Below, piece after piece: positions 1 to 10,245 of a stretch of 64,000 bases of DNA. The notes beneath the pieces were generated by a model. The model did not search any database, was not told the DNA's origin, and saw only the letters and a program-made list of their open reading frames with translations. Location of the stretch: assembly GCA_023548195.1 (NCBI GenBank), contig JAJHZJ010000028.1:2305001-2369000 (forward strand). Direction: 5' to 3'. Origin of the DNA: Bettongia penicillata ogilbyi. Taxonomy: Eukaryota > Chordata > Mammalia > Diprotodontia > Potoroidae. The stretch's first letter is position 1. Each line of letters opens with the position of its first letter. A program made the translations under genes and the position numbers.

Positions 1-61
1 GTGCCCTAGGCAGCTCTCTAAAATTATAAATTGCAGAACAATGTTGATTTGCATTAATGGA
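1..61 (+). mobile_element. Group A SINE, left part (split by insertion)
   Basis: The middle of a group A SINE is seen (CAGCTCTCTAAAATTATAAA and the following GCAGAACA). Its tail does not follow directly: a second SINE starts at 62, and the tail reappears at about 276. The 5' head lies outside the window. Confidence 0.8.
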
Positions 62-275
62 AGCAGCTAGTGGTGCAGTGGATAGAGTGCAGAGCCTGAA
101 GTCAGGAAGATTTGAGTTCAAATCCAGTCTCAGATGCTTGCTAGTTTTATGACCCTCACCCTCGGCTTGCCTCAGTTTCCTCAATTGTCGGTAGCTCTCG
201 TGGTTGTATCAGATGAGATGATATGTGTAAAGCCCTTAGCACCATATTGCTTAATCATGCTTTTTCTCTTCCTTT
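62..275 (+). mobile_element. tRNA-derived SINE nested in the group A SINE
   Basis: It has a tRNA-like head (AGCAGCTAGTGGTGCAGTGG, then GAGTTCAAATCC as the B-box region), a CTCAGTTTCCTCA core, and a worn tail of the GCACCATATTGCTTAAT type. It lies inside the group A copy, so it is the younger of the two. Confidence 0.8.
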
Positions 276-330
276 TGCCAAGAGTTCCCTGCACTAATGA
301 AATCACAGGCTTAGACCCAAAGAATTAGCT
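276..330 (+). mobile_element. Group A SINE, right part (tail)
   Basis: The sequence resumes the element broken at 61: GAGTTCCCTGCACTAATGAAATCACAGG is the group A tail in degraded form (positions 281-309). Confidence 0.8.
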
Positions 331-829
331 ATTATAATGGTAAGGGTAAGAATGTGAACAAAGTCCCCCCACCCCGTAGGTTTTGTCAAATTAGTGATAC
401 ATGACTAATTCTATGTCATCTCAAGACATCCCCCAGGTGAGGGGGTGGGTAAAAAAAAAAAAGGAAGTGAACTGTGTCTGGTTTCATTATGATGATCAGC
501 CCTCCATCAATCCTCGTCTCACGGACAGGACTGCGCAGCAGGCCCACGCTCTGGAATCTGCTTCATGATTAAACATCCTCTTGACTTAGATAGCTCCATG
601 TAGAAGAAATAAATATGAATGCAAATATTTATTCAGAATTTCCTCTCTCCATTTACCAAGAAGGATTATACACACATGTGCAACTGAGCCAGTTCCTAAA
701 GGGAGTTGTTTGTTGGATGATTTCTCCCCTATCCTCTTTTGAAAACACAATACAATTTCCTGGCAGAATCCCTTTGGCGCAGTTCTCTTTCATGTTTTCT
801 TTTGAAATAGGTAACGAGAAAAACATTCT
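331..829. other. Unique DNA, no gene seen
   Basis: No recognised repeat or exon. It includes a run of 12 A at about 452-463, and C-rich (365-376) and G-rich (438-448) runs that are roughly inverted copies of each other. The 95-codon frame here looks like chance. Confidence 0.5.
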
Positions 830-940
830 TGGAAAGATCCCTTCCAGCTCTGCTTCTAAGCCTAGAGTCCTTATCTGTGAGGTTCAATGCCCTGTCGCAT
901 AGTAGGTGCTTAGTAAAGGTTGTTGACTGAATGGTTCATT
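830..940 (+). mobile_element. SINE/L2-type 3' end fragment
   Basis: CCCTTCCAGCTCTGCTTCTAAG resembles the group C tail. It is followed by GCATAGTAGGTGCTTAGTAAA, a decayed form of the CATAGTAGGTGCTTAATAAA end common to MIR-like SINEs and L2. Confidence 0.65.
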
Positions 941-2107
941 CATCTGTCACCAACTTGTTGGCATAGAAATTTTGGAAGGCCATCTACTAAGGCAGAAAGG
1001 AAGGCTTGCAATCTGTCCCAGTAAAGATATTGAATACCCACACTGATGAAATTGCAGGTCATTAATGTATTGAATGATATTTAGTGTAGTGAAATTGAGG
1101 AGGTTTGTTTTTCAGAGGTTTTTTTTAACTTGATTAAGATAATGAGATGTGAAAATCAAATGAGAGAAGCCCAGTTGCTTTGGAGAATTTAGTAGCACAA
1201 ACACTACCTTCAAAATTTTCAGGTTTTTCAAAATTATCAGCAGTGTTTTTTCTAGTCTCTCTGACCTTTTCACAAGGGAAAGGGAAAGTACAGGAAAGAT
1301 CTTCAATCTGAAATGGCAGTGACTCAACCTTGAATGGACGTGTCTACTTGGGTAGACAGAAGTGACCACTTAATGGTCATTGGGAAAGCTAACCCCCCTT
1401 TGTTCTTGTCTGAAATGTGGCTGACTGTTATTGTGCTTGGTAGAAGGGCTTTTGGGTATTTTTGTTTGATAACCAGCTACATTTCCTTTGTTCTACCAAT
1501 AATAAGAAAACGCCAGCTATTTGTTTGGCATTATAAATTGATATAGTTTCAATGAGTATCTTGATGTTTAGAATTCAGGATTTAAAATTCAAAGTTCAGA
1601 AAAATAGTGTTTCAGAATCGATTTTTGATGACTTGAATGGAAATCATACCTGTCTCTTATTTTTCTTGCTTGGTTTGCAACAGAAAAATTGCTAGTCTCA
1701 TAGAGTTGTTTTTTAAAGCAAGGATGCAAGATGGAAGAGTTTGTAATTATTTTGAGAAACTCCTAAAGAGAGTACAACATATGTATAGTCTTTCAAAAAG
1801 AGAAAAAGAATTAACTATGAGTTTATATTGTACATTTGCCTATTTATTTATTAAAGTAACTTTAATTGTACTTGTATTTTTCTGGCTGCAGTTCAGTCTT
1901 TGTATCGTGTGTCAGACCGCTGCTGGTCTGATTCCCATTGGCACCATCAGGCTGTTAATTTTACTCTCCATAAATGTGTTGCAAAGTGTGTATGAAAAAA
2001 AACCACAAGAGATCAAAGTCTTAAGGGATTGTTTATTTTTTTAAAAGATTAAAATTTGCCTAGTTAACCCTGAGTCTTTGGATGGCAAGAAGCTTAAATT
2101 GTGTAAA
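941..2107. other. Unique DNA with a 135-codon open frame, no gene supported
   Basis: No repeat recognised. The plus-strand frame at 1637-2044 (135 codons) is hydrophobic and AT-driven, shows no domain I know, and has no promoter, splice or family support. The part at 1890-2000 is less AT-rich than its surroundings and holds a short hairpin at 1912-1931. Confidence 0.5.
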
Positions 2108-2205
2108 ATCATTGAGGGCAGTGACTCTCCTTAGTTCATCTTCGTGTGCTTAGCCCCAAGCATTGTGTCACATGTTATCTGTGCTCAAGAAGGAGTTGAT
2201 TGTAT
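2108..2205 (+). mobile_element. L2 LINE 3' end fragment
   Basis: TTGAGGGCAGTGACTCTCC, then TGCTTAGCCCCAAGCATTG and TGTGCTCAAGAAGGAGTTGATTG follow the order of an L2 3' terminus (GAGGGCAGGGACTGT, then CCTAGCACAGTGCC, then GTGCTCAATAAATG). Confidence 0.65.
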
Positions 2206-2290
2206 GTGAGGCATCTGGGTATAGTGTGGGTGGAAGAGCTGGACTTGGAGTCAGAAAAGTTGGGTTCAAATCACACCTCTGACTTTAATC
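2206..2290 (+). mobile_element. tRNA-like SINE head fragment
   Basis: GGCATCTGGGTATAGTGTGG, then AGAGCTGGACTTGGAGTCAG and GGGTTCAAATC form a tRNA-derived SINE 5' region. The sequence then passes straight into L2, so the SINE is truncated. Confidence 0.65.
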
Positions 2291-3707
2291 TCTCCTTCTC
2301 TGCTGGCTCCTACCTTCCTACCTACAAACACATCGGTGTCTCACCTTTGGAAACAAACAAACCCTAACTTCATCCAGCCTTCCACACCTAGCTGTCTTCC
2401 TATATCTTTCCTCCTTTTCAAGAAAGCCATTTACACTAGGTGATGTTCTCACTTCCTCACCTCGCACTGTTTTCTAAACTCTCATCATATAATTGAAAGT
2501 GCTCTCTCTTAGTTGTCAAAACTAATGGCTTTTTTTTCACTCCTTATCCTTCATGATCTCTCCATACCCTTTAACACTGTCAATCACGCTCTCCTCTTGG
2601 ATACTCTTTCCCACCTGCCCTTCTAGGTGGATGATCACTCAGTAATTATGGTAGTCAGTCCCCCCACATTCTGTCCTGGGCCCTCTACTCTTTTCCTATG
2701 CTATCTTGTCTGGTGATAGCAGTAGCTCCCATGCTTTCAGCTATTACTTCCCAGGTCAGTATATTTTCTCCCTCCATTTCCAACTGCCTTTTGGACATCT
2801 TGAATTGGCACCACTGTTATCTCAAACTCAGCGTATCCAACACAGAACTTACCATTCATTACTCTCTCTTCTAAACTTTTCCATTACTGTCCAGGGTACT
2901 ACAGTCCAGGTCACCCATGCTCTCAAGCTTGATGTCACAGTCATCTCATTTATTTGCACTGATCCCACCCATCTAATCCATTGCCAAATCTTGTCATTTC
3001 CACTTTTCCATCTTTCCTAAACATTCCCTTCTTTTCATTCACATAGCTACCACCCTCATCACCTCTCACCTACTTTCTGATTGGTTGCCCTGTCTCAAAT
3101 CTCTCCTTGCTCCAATCTGTTCAACACCCAGCTGCAAAAATATTTTTCCTCAACTGCAGGTGAGGAGGCCATGCCACCCTCCTACTCAATAAACCCCAGC
3201 AGCTCCATAATCCCTGCAGGACCAAATATAAAACTTCTGTATGGCATTTAAAGTCTGTGGTATTCTGGGACCTTCTCAGTCTGATTACACTTTACTATCC
3301 TTCTAACGCTCTGTGATCTGGCTATGCTGCTGTACAGACAACACTCCCATCAGACCACCTCCATGCATCTACACTGGCTTTCCCGCATCTCTGGAATGGT
3401 CTCCCCTCTTCCCTCAATCTTCTATCTTCCCTGACTTCCCTCAAGACTTAGATCAGATCTTGCCTTCAGCAAGGGGCCTTTCACAGTACCCACCTATCTC
3501 TGCTGAAAGTATCTCCCCTCTGGAATTACCTTTCATTTAAATATATATAACTTGTATGTAGGAAGTTATTTGCATATCATCCCTTCCGTTAAAATGTGAG
3601 GTCCTTGAGAGCAGGACATGTCTTTCTTTACCTTTCAGAGAATCCTCAGGACCTATCACAAGGCCTGGAACATAAGTGCTTAATAAATGGTCATTGATTA
3701 ACTGACT
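2291..3707 (+). mobile_element. L2 LINE, about 1.4 kb, ORF 3' half plus 3' UTR
   Basis: A pyrimidine-rich plus strand carries L2 landmarks in order: AACACTGTCAATCACGCTCT (worn D-T-V-(D/N)-H reverse-transcriptase region, 2573-2592), CTGTCCTGGGCCCTCTACTC (worn G-S-V-L-G-P-L-L, 2672-2691), a TCCATAATCCCTGCAGGACC block (3203-3222), CTCTGGAATGGTCTCCCCTC (3390-3409), TGAGGTCCTTGAGAGCAGGAC, and the end AAGTGCTTAATAAATGGTCATTGATT. Frames are destroyed by stops and indels; non-functional. Confidence 0.8.
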
Positions 3708-3825
3708 GTGACCATGGACACTTAGCCTATCTGACTGCTAGTTTGTTCATCTGTAAAATGTGAGTTATGATGTCCCCAGGGTGAAAATAATAAACATCAA
3801 GTATGTGAATGTCAGGTGTCATTAA

Positions 3826-4033
3826 TTGAATCAGTGTGGTGAAGACAGTACTGACCTGAGAGTCAGGAGGTCCTGGTTTCAAGTCTACCACTGAAGCATA
3901 TTGGGTCTGTGGGTCTGGACAAGGCACTTAGCCTCTTATTGCCCCCAAAACAACTCTTTCTAATATAGTAAGTTGCAGGATAGATGCCCTGTAGATTAGT
4001 AAAGGGAATTTCAAATCACAGTTAGGTCCACTT
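3826..4033 (+). mobile_element. Group A SINE, near full length
   Basis: The tRNA-like head (TGAGAGTCAGGAGGTCCTGG) leads into GGACAAGGCACTTAGCCTC, then AACAACTCTTTCTAATATAG with TAAGTTGCAGG. It ends in a worn AATCACAGTTAGGTCCA. The copy is well diverged. Confidence 0.75.
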
Positions 4034-4121
4034 CAAAAACAGACTAACAAAAAATATGTCTGATTATTTGTGTAGAGATAATCCACAATTTTCTGAACAT
4101 AATAGGTAACAGCCCTAACTC

Positions 4122-4358
4122 ACTGTTGTTTAGTCATTTCTGTCATGTCCTGTTCTTTGTGCCCCCATTTGGGAATTTTTTGGCAAAGGTACTGGAGTGG
4201 TTCGCCATTTTCTTCTCCAGTTCCTTTTTACAGATGAAGAAGCTGAGGTAAACAAGGTTAAAGTGACTTGTGCAAGGTCACACAGCCAGTTGTTATCAGA
4301 GGACAAAACTGAACTCAGGAAGGTCAGTCTTCCTGACAGCCCACCCAAAACTCTACCA
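4122..4358 (-). mobile_element. Group B (RTE-tailed) SINE, near full length
   Basis: Read on the plus strand it starts with the reversed tail CTGTTGTTTAGTCATTTCTG, then GTACTGGAGTGGTTCGCCAT, ACAGATGAAGAAGCTGAGG, GGTCACACAGCCAG and GAACTCAGGAAGGTCAGTC. Confidence 0.85.
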
Positions 4359-4529
4359 GGGGAGGGGAACCTGTGGAAGGTCACATGCCTTGGGTTCCCC
4401 ACCCTTGCTGAGTATCCAGTGCCCCACCTCGCTGCCCACATGATTTGTAAAGTGGCTTGACTGAGGAAAATATTACCAGTGGCAACAGCTGCTCCACATT
4501 TCCCTTTTCATTAGAAAGATGAGAAGCAG

Positions 4530-4612
4530 GGTTTGTTTGGCTTAGAATCAAAAGACCTGAGTTTGAATCATAGTTCAGGAATTACCTAGTCATGTGATCC
4601 CACCATTTCCGG
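4530..4612 (+). mobile_element. tRNA-derived SINE fragment
   Basis: AGAATCAAAAGACCTGAGTT, TGAATCATAGTTC and TACCTAGTCATGTGATC match the 5' half of a MIR-like SINE. The 3' half is missing. Confidence 0.65.
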
Positions 4613-5019
4613 TAGACTAGTAGCTATTAGCAGGCTGAAAAAAATAATAAAATTTTTAAAGTAAGCAGGCTCCCAGTAGTACAGACTAGAAGTTTGTTTT
4701 TAATCGAAACCTTTGGCTGGAGTTTTATTGTTTTTCAACGGTCTTTTCTCCTCCTGCTTGCCCAGAGAGAAAACCACCCAGACATCTGGCCCTTAGCTTT
4801 TGATAGAAAGAGTGATATGGTTCATGGAGTCTGATTACAAATTACTCTTTTTTATTCTCTCCCTATTAAGTAAAGAAGAGCCTTCACAGCACCTCAGTAT
4901 AGGTGTGGTGGCTTAGCCAATCACAGAACAAGGACTAAATATCTTCCAAATGATGTCCTGCGGAACTTGAGAAGTTTTTCATTCCCTTGACATATCATTC
5001 AATGGAAAAAAATAACAAT
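4613..5019. other. Unique DNA, no gene seen
   Basis: About 400 bases, AT-leaning, with no repeat, exon or RNA gene that I recognise. Confidence 0.5.
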
Positions 5020-5225
5020 GTTAGATTTGTCATCAGGGGACCTAACATTCAAGTCCTGGCTCTACTACTTACTACTCTGTGATCAGGCAAGTCATTTGTT
5101 CTCTTGCAACAAGTTACTTAACATCTCTGGGCCTCGGTTTCCTCATCTGTAAAATGAAGGAGTTGAACTCAGTGGCCTCTCAGACTCCTTCCATTTCTAC
5201 ATCTTCAGTCCTAATCTGTAAGATT
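5020..5225 (+). mobile_element. Group C (MIR/CORE-like) SINE
   Basis: The order is CCTGGCTCTACTACTTACTA, CTTAACATCTCTGGGCCTCG, TTTCCTCATCTGTAAAATGA, then CAGACTCCTTCCATTTCTAC as the tail. The GCAAGTCATTTG/CAAGTTACTTAAC part appears partly doubled. Confidence 0.8.
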
Positions 5226-5274
5226 CATTACCGACTTGATGGCATACCAACCCTGAAAGATCACCTATCTGTGG

Positions 5275-5485
5275 ACCTTAACCTTGGTATCCATAGATTG
5301 TCATGGAATCCATGGGTAGGTTTTAAGGGATCTGTGGACTTCAGTGGTCAGTGTAACTGATTCCTTTTATAATCCTATATGTTTTATGTTTACGTATTTA
5401 AAACATTATTCTGGGAAGGGGACCATCCATTGATTGCCAAAGTAGTTTCATGACATACAAAAAGGCTAACCCCTGGTACTAAGAC
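5275..5485 (+). repeat. Ancient interspersed repeat, family not named (copy 1 of 3)
   Basis: ATTGTCATGGAATCCATGGG, GGATCTGTGGACTTCAG, AACATTATTCTGGGAAGGGG and TTTCATGACATACAAAAAGG. Copies with the same block order lie at 41965-42215 and, reversed, at 46769-46928. I know this as an old dispersed mammalian repeat but cannot assign the class. Confidence 0.6.
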
Positions 5486-5764
5486 ATAAGAGAGGTATCT
5501 GCTGTGTTCCCCAAAAGAAGTACCATATACCCACACAGATGAAATTACAGTTCATTGAACTAAGTACAGTAAGAAGGTGTATTTAACATGTGAAAATTAT
5601 TGAACTTTGGAATGGGTAACCAAAGAAGGCTGTGGAATCTCTAAAAAGAAAACTTCAGATATTTTCACAGAGGGATTGTGGTGATTTTATTTCCAGTAAA
5701 TACTAGCACCTCTGCCCCCAGAGTATTCTTTTTGATGTTGCCAAGGACACTGTATGATCTCATC

Positions 5765-5960
5765 TAGTTGTCAGAACACTAGACCGTAAATTAAGACATC
5801 TGGTTTGCAGCAACATCTTTGCCACTGACTAACTCTAGGCTTCTGTGCAAGCCACTTTTTGTGTATAGTGGTAGACATTTGTAGAGAGATTTGTGGTTAA
5901 AGAAGCACTTACATACATTATCTCATTTTATATATCAAATGAGGATGGTATTGCCCATCT
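5765..5960. mobile_element. Two worn SINE-like fragments
   Basis: 5765-5860 resembles a plus-strand SINE head (ACACTAGACCGTAAATTAAG). 5862-5960 resembles a minus-strand MIR part (AAGCACTTACATACATTATC, TCATTTTATATATC). Both are weak. Confidence 0.4.
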
Positions 5961-7021
5961 TTAACAATTTCACTGCATTGTTCTGGGGGGCACAAGTGAA
6001 AGAACATTTGTGATGAAGCATTCAGAGTATCTTGTATAGGCTTTTTTCTCCTGAAAACTTAATTTAATTTTGCAAAATATCCTTTTAAAAAAAATTAATA
6101 CTACCAAGAAAATGTAATTCAGAATTTCTTAAGTTGCCAGAGAAGTGTGAAACTGTTTCTAACAGATGTTCTCCATGATCCCCAAAACGTAAACATGTTT
6201 GCAAGATGATAGTGAGACAACCTGTTTACATGAGGAAGTCCTTTAAAAAGCAAACAAAAAAGTCTCACTCAGATCAGTCATTGTGATCAAAGCTGACTTG
6301 ATTATTAGGGTGTAAAGGAACTGATGAGTCAATCTTGCACCACCGCAGCGGTCTCCAGATTTCAGTTTCGTAACAAGAGTTTCTTTTTAGGAATATTCTT
6401 CACTGACATACAAATCCGATTTTCTTTCTAAAATGTTTTCTCGATTTTTGTCAAACCGAAATACCAGGGTCCCTTCAAAAGATGATGGTGAGACTGTAGA
6501 ATCGATAAGCTTTATATGCAGACAATTTTTCCCCCACAAAGAACCAGGGGTTTTCGCTGGAATCTTTGGATACTTTGGAAGAAAAGGGAAGGGAGCCTCT
6601 AAGTGACTTTTTTTTCTTCTTTCTCCTAGTTACTCAGACAGGATAGAAACTTTCAGACTGTGTGGTAATTGAAAATAACTTTCTGAATCAAAGTGTGATA
6701 TTTTGATCATTTCTCATGCCTGAGTATTCTGGGCAGTATGCATGTTCAAGTGAATGACTCATGGATCAAGATGCAAAGTACTTCTCTGAACCGTAGCTAG
6801 AAATGAGTTTTTAAACCCAGAGCAAAACTCAGGCCATGATTTTTATGTACTTGAGCGTTTGTTACAATACTTTTCTTTCCCAAAAGTGATAGAACCCTAG
6901 ATACTACCCCCAGCTAGGAAGCAGGATATAGGTAAAGATGACTATGCTAAAATGTAAATTTTGTGTCTTACATTTTATAAATTTTACAAGCACAGGATAG
7001 CTCTGATTTGGATGGATTGTG
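5961..7021. other. Unique block, possible conserved noncoding DNA
   Basis: No repeat recognised across about 1 kb. It includes GGAACTGATGAGTCAAT at 6317-6333, which holds an AP-1-type TGAGTCA and recurs at 27710-27726, and a locally CpG-containing piece at 6340-6480. No exon seen. Confidence 0.4.
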
Positions 7022-7145
7022 AATAAATGAATTGACTGATTAATGAAAAAGCATTTACTAAGCACTTGCTATATGACAAGCACTGTATTAGATGGTAAGC
7101 ATAGAAATTAAATCTTCAAAAAGCTTCAAACCTAATGTAATAGGG
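7022..7145 (-). mobile_element. L2 LINE 3' end fragment
   Basis: AAGCATTTACTAAGCACTTG, ATGACAAGCACTGTATTAG, then a worn ACATAGAAATTAAATC/AAAAAGCTTCAAACCTAATG. This is the reversed L2 3' end, which reads GCATTTATTAAGCGCCTACT when intact. Confidence 0.75.
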
Positions 7146-7785
7146 AAATTTTACCAGAAAAGGAAATCTTGGTTTGAGGGTGACAGTCATTTGCCCTGTC
7201 CTTTCCAGAAGCAGTGGTGGTATTGATTTTATTAGTGCACCCAGAGCTGGAGGTAAAAAGTGGAGGTGAGGGAGAGGAGAGGCAGAGCACATGGCTGACT
7301 GGTCCCAGGGGCAGCTGGGTAGGATGGCAAGCATGATCTGATCACAGTCTGGCTAGATATAGTGAGCTGCCTGCATTTATACTATTCACCAATCAAGACA
7401 GCTCAGCCCCAGGTTGGGATTTCAAACACTGAGTGGGTTAACCTTCTCAGAAACTAGGGGCATGATTCCTGAAGGTCTTATTTGAAGGATGCAATTCCAG
7501 ATAGGGAGAAGTGGGGGAGTGTCTCAGGTGACAAAGTGACCTAGGCTTGTTTTGTGTCCCCAAAGTTGACTGGAAGTCAGAATACATTTCCAACATAAAG
7601 AATAGGATAGTGTGTGTCATATCCCTAGCATTGTAGAGATGGGAATGAGCAGCCTTACCTTATCTCTACCTCCTTCCCTCAGTTCTTGATTTGGTGCCAA
7701 CCAGGAAAAGGAAGAAACAGCATGGCATCCTTCCCAAATGACCCCTTGGACTATACTACATGAGAACTGATGCTGATCTCTCTTG
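7146..7785. other. Unclassified DNA, no gene seen
   Basis: Purine-rich in part (7240-7300). No repeat family or exon is recognised. An old LTR fragment is possible but unsupported. Confidence 0.45.
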
Positions 7786-8480
7786 AGATTTACATAATCT
7801 CAGAGCTGGAAAGGATGTCAGAGGTCATCCAATACAACCTCTACATGAATGGGAATCCCCCTTGGTAGCATTCCCAGTAAAGGGTCATAAACAGTCGCAA
7901 AGTATCCCATTCTGCTTTGGGATAGCCGTGAAAAAGTGTGAAAAAGTTTTTCATTACCTGCCTCTTACTATTAGTTCTGCCCTCCAGAACCAAGCAAGAG
8001 AGAGATCTAAATGACTTGGCTGCATGAAAGCCCTTCATATCCTTGAATAGAGCTGTCAGGTACTTTCTGTGTTTGCTCTGGCTCAATGTTTCCAGTTCCT
8101 TCACCCTGTCCCTATCTCCTCACCATGCTGGTAACCTTCTCCCAGCCCAGCCCCCTTTGAGCAACGTCCTTCCTAACTTGTGGCGCTCTGAACTGAACAC
8201 AGTATTTCAGATGAGCCCTGATCCAGCAGCGCTATTGCTTCTCATTCTAGACACAATACTCCCTCTTAGTGCATCCAAGGATCAAGTTATCTTTTCTTCT
8301 GCCACATCATACTGTTGACTCATCTTGGGTTTATAGTCCACTTATCTCCTCCCTAAGTCTCTTTCATTTGCCCCAGAAGTTTTTCACTCAATTTTCCCCA
8401 GACAAAAAAGCACAAGACTTGCTACTAGTCATTAAATTCTCGGTCTTTCCCACAAAACTCTATTTAATCAATGATGTAGC
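7786..8480 (-). mobile_element. CR1/L3 LINE, 3' terminal 0.7 kb
   Basis: The plus strand shows the reversed CR1/L3 3' region: CTCAGAGCTGGAAAGGATG and AGAGGTCATCCAATACAACC (3' terminus), then TTAGTTCTGCCCTCCAGAAC, CTTCATATCCTTGAATAGAG, CAATGTTTCCAGTTCCTTCA, AACTTGTGGCGCTCTGAACT with GAACACAGTATTTCAGATG, and GCCACATCATACTGTTGACT. Interrupted frames; dead copy. Confidence 0.85.
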
Positions 8481-9465
8481 TTAAATGGTATAAATTAATA
8501 CAATCAGCTATGTCATTAATCAAATGAGTATATTTGGACTGACTTGGAAAACAAACCATCATTGATGCTATTATTTCTATAAGAAAATATGCTCTTGTTT
8601 CCTGTTCAGAGTACTAAGAAAGCACCACGCCAGAACAGAACTTAGCTTTGTTACTACTACTACTGTGACCCCTGAAGCCAGGATCATTCTTGTGTATGGG
8701 CCGTTCTTCAAGTAGGTATTTGTGTCTTAGGGATTGTCTGTATGATCTGATCACATCCCCACATGTACCTACCTTTGTCAGTATCACAGTAACACTGTTG
8801 ATAATATGTTTTAAAGAGGAAAACCCTTGCCTTACCCTTGAAGAGTTCTGTTTGAAGATCATTCACTTATCACTAGCCCAACGCTCTTGGCATGCCCCTC
8901 CCTCTGTCCTAGATCACCCCTGCCCTGTACTCACCTGTACATCTACTCAAGTCCCACCTCCGCTCAGCCTCACCTTGAGGCAAGAGTACCTCCATGGTCG
9001 CTAGCAAGCTCACTTCTCCCCTCACCTGGGGCTTTCCAAGCGACTTCATTTAGGTGTCTGTCCAAGGCAATTTTTCCTGTGAAATTATGTACTCCCTATA
9101 ACATTGTTTTGCCTAAAATTGCCTTTTGAAGGAACCAATTTTATGGTGTTAATCTGAGTATGTTTATATTTAAATATCATAAATATTTTATTTAATGGAA
9201 GTCAGGATGATGCCTTTATTATGCTTAGAGACATTAAATCTCTAAATGTAGATATTTTGGAGAATATATGATAATCTGTGTTGGGAAGAGAAGACCTTAA
9301 GTTGGACCTTTAGCAATGACTCCTGAAGCATAGGATTATAAAGCATATTTCTTTATTTAAAAAAAAAATTAAAGGGATGTTGAGGTGATAAAAAATGGAG
9401 GGAGGGTGCCAAACAGTTTTCGCCACTCACCTGGAGTAAGGGAAGGGGACTGTGATTGCAGACAA
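8481..9465. other. Unique DNA, no gene seen
   Basis: About 1 kb with a C-rich middle (8880-9050) and a very AT-rich right part (9110-9260). Overlapping open frames of 82-104 codons on both strands share no recognisable domain. Confidence 0.5.
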
Positions 9466-9690
9466 TAGGAGAATAGATTTAGAACTGGAAGAAATTGTAG
9501 AGTCATCAGATCCAAACTCCCCATTGTACAGATGAGGAAACTGAGGCCCAGAGTGGTTAAACGACTGGTCTAAGGTCACACCACTATGAAATGTCTAAGA
9601 TGAGATTCAAACCTAGGGCTTCCTAACTTCAATTTGAAACCCAATGTTCTCCACCCAGTATGCCATGCTGCCCTCTGGAAAGTGAAAAAA
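9466..9690 (-). mobile_element. Group C SINE, near full length
   Basis: ATAGATTTAGAACTGGAAG (reversed tail), then TGTACAGATGAGGAAACTG, GGTCTAAGGTCACACCAC, GAGATTCAAACCTAGGGC and CAGTATGCCATGCTGCCCTC (reversed head). Confidence 0.85.
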
Positions 9691-10103
9691 CTAAGCGTTC
9701 AAGGAATAGGCAGACTGGAGAGAGGGATGATAGAAAAAATTTACAGTTTCTGGGCAGAAATACCCCAGGTGGATAGCAGCTGATTTGATAAGGTGGGCTA
9801 AGTTCAGAGCAGTTTCACCACAGGTCACATATGCACCTAGGATGCAGCATTGGGGAGGGAGAGGAAGTAGCTGGAGCCCAGCATAAGTTAGGCCAAAAGT
9901 AGCCTAACTAGAACAACCTGGGGTCTAATTGGAGGGATCTGAGAGCAATGAGTGCCTAGAAGGAGTTGTATAATACTTTAAACTGATGTAGTGAGAATTT
10001 AAGAAAAATCATGACATGCCTCAGCCTTGAAATATTTGTACTGCTGAATTCTTTCATGCTTTAGTAAAATTTAGCTGTCCTCTTGAACCCCCTATAGCTA
10101 TAT
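9691..10103. other. Unclassified DNA, no gene seen
   Basis: Purine-rich in part (9840-9970, with repeated AGGAAGTAG- and GGAGGGA-like words). It may be worn L2 in reverse, but I cannot place it. Confidence 0.4.
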
Positions 10104-10245
10104 TTCAGGAAAGGCCATAGCATCATAGATATAGAGCTCAGAGGTATCAGAGAGCTCAGTACAACCCCTTCAATTACAGATAAGGAAAGAACCCAAGAAG
10201 ATAAGTAATTTGTCCAGGATCACGCAAGAAGTACTATCAGAAAAA
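10104..10245 (-). mobile_element. Group C SINE fragment
   Basis: CATCATAGATATAGAGCTCA with AGTACAACCCCTTCAATTAC, ACAGATAAGGAAAG and TTTGTCCAGGATCACGCAAG. This is the tail-proximal half of the family seen whole at 9466-9690. Confidence 0.75.

Noticed and set aside
62..275. Functional tRNA gene at SINE heads
   Set aside because: The A-box and B-box-like words belong to tRNA-derived SINEs. No full cloverleaf with an acceptor stem is present here or at the other SINE heads.
358..455. Miniature inverted-repeat transposon with C-rich and G-rich ends
   Set aside because: The inverted ends are low-complexity C and G runs. No target duplication or second copy was seen.
1637..2044. 135-codon plus-strand open frame as a gene
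   Set aside because: Hydrophobic, AT-driven composition, no domain recognised, no splice or promoter support. Frames of this size are expected in AT-rich sequence of this length.
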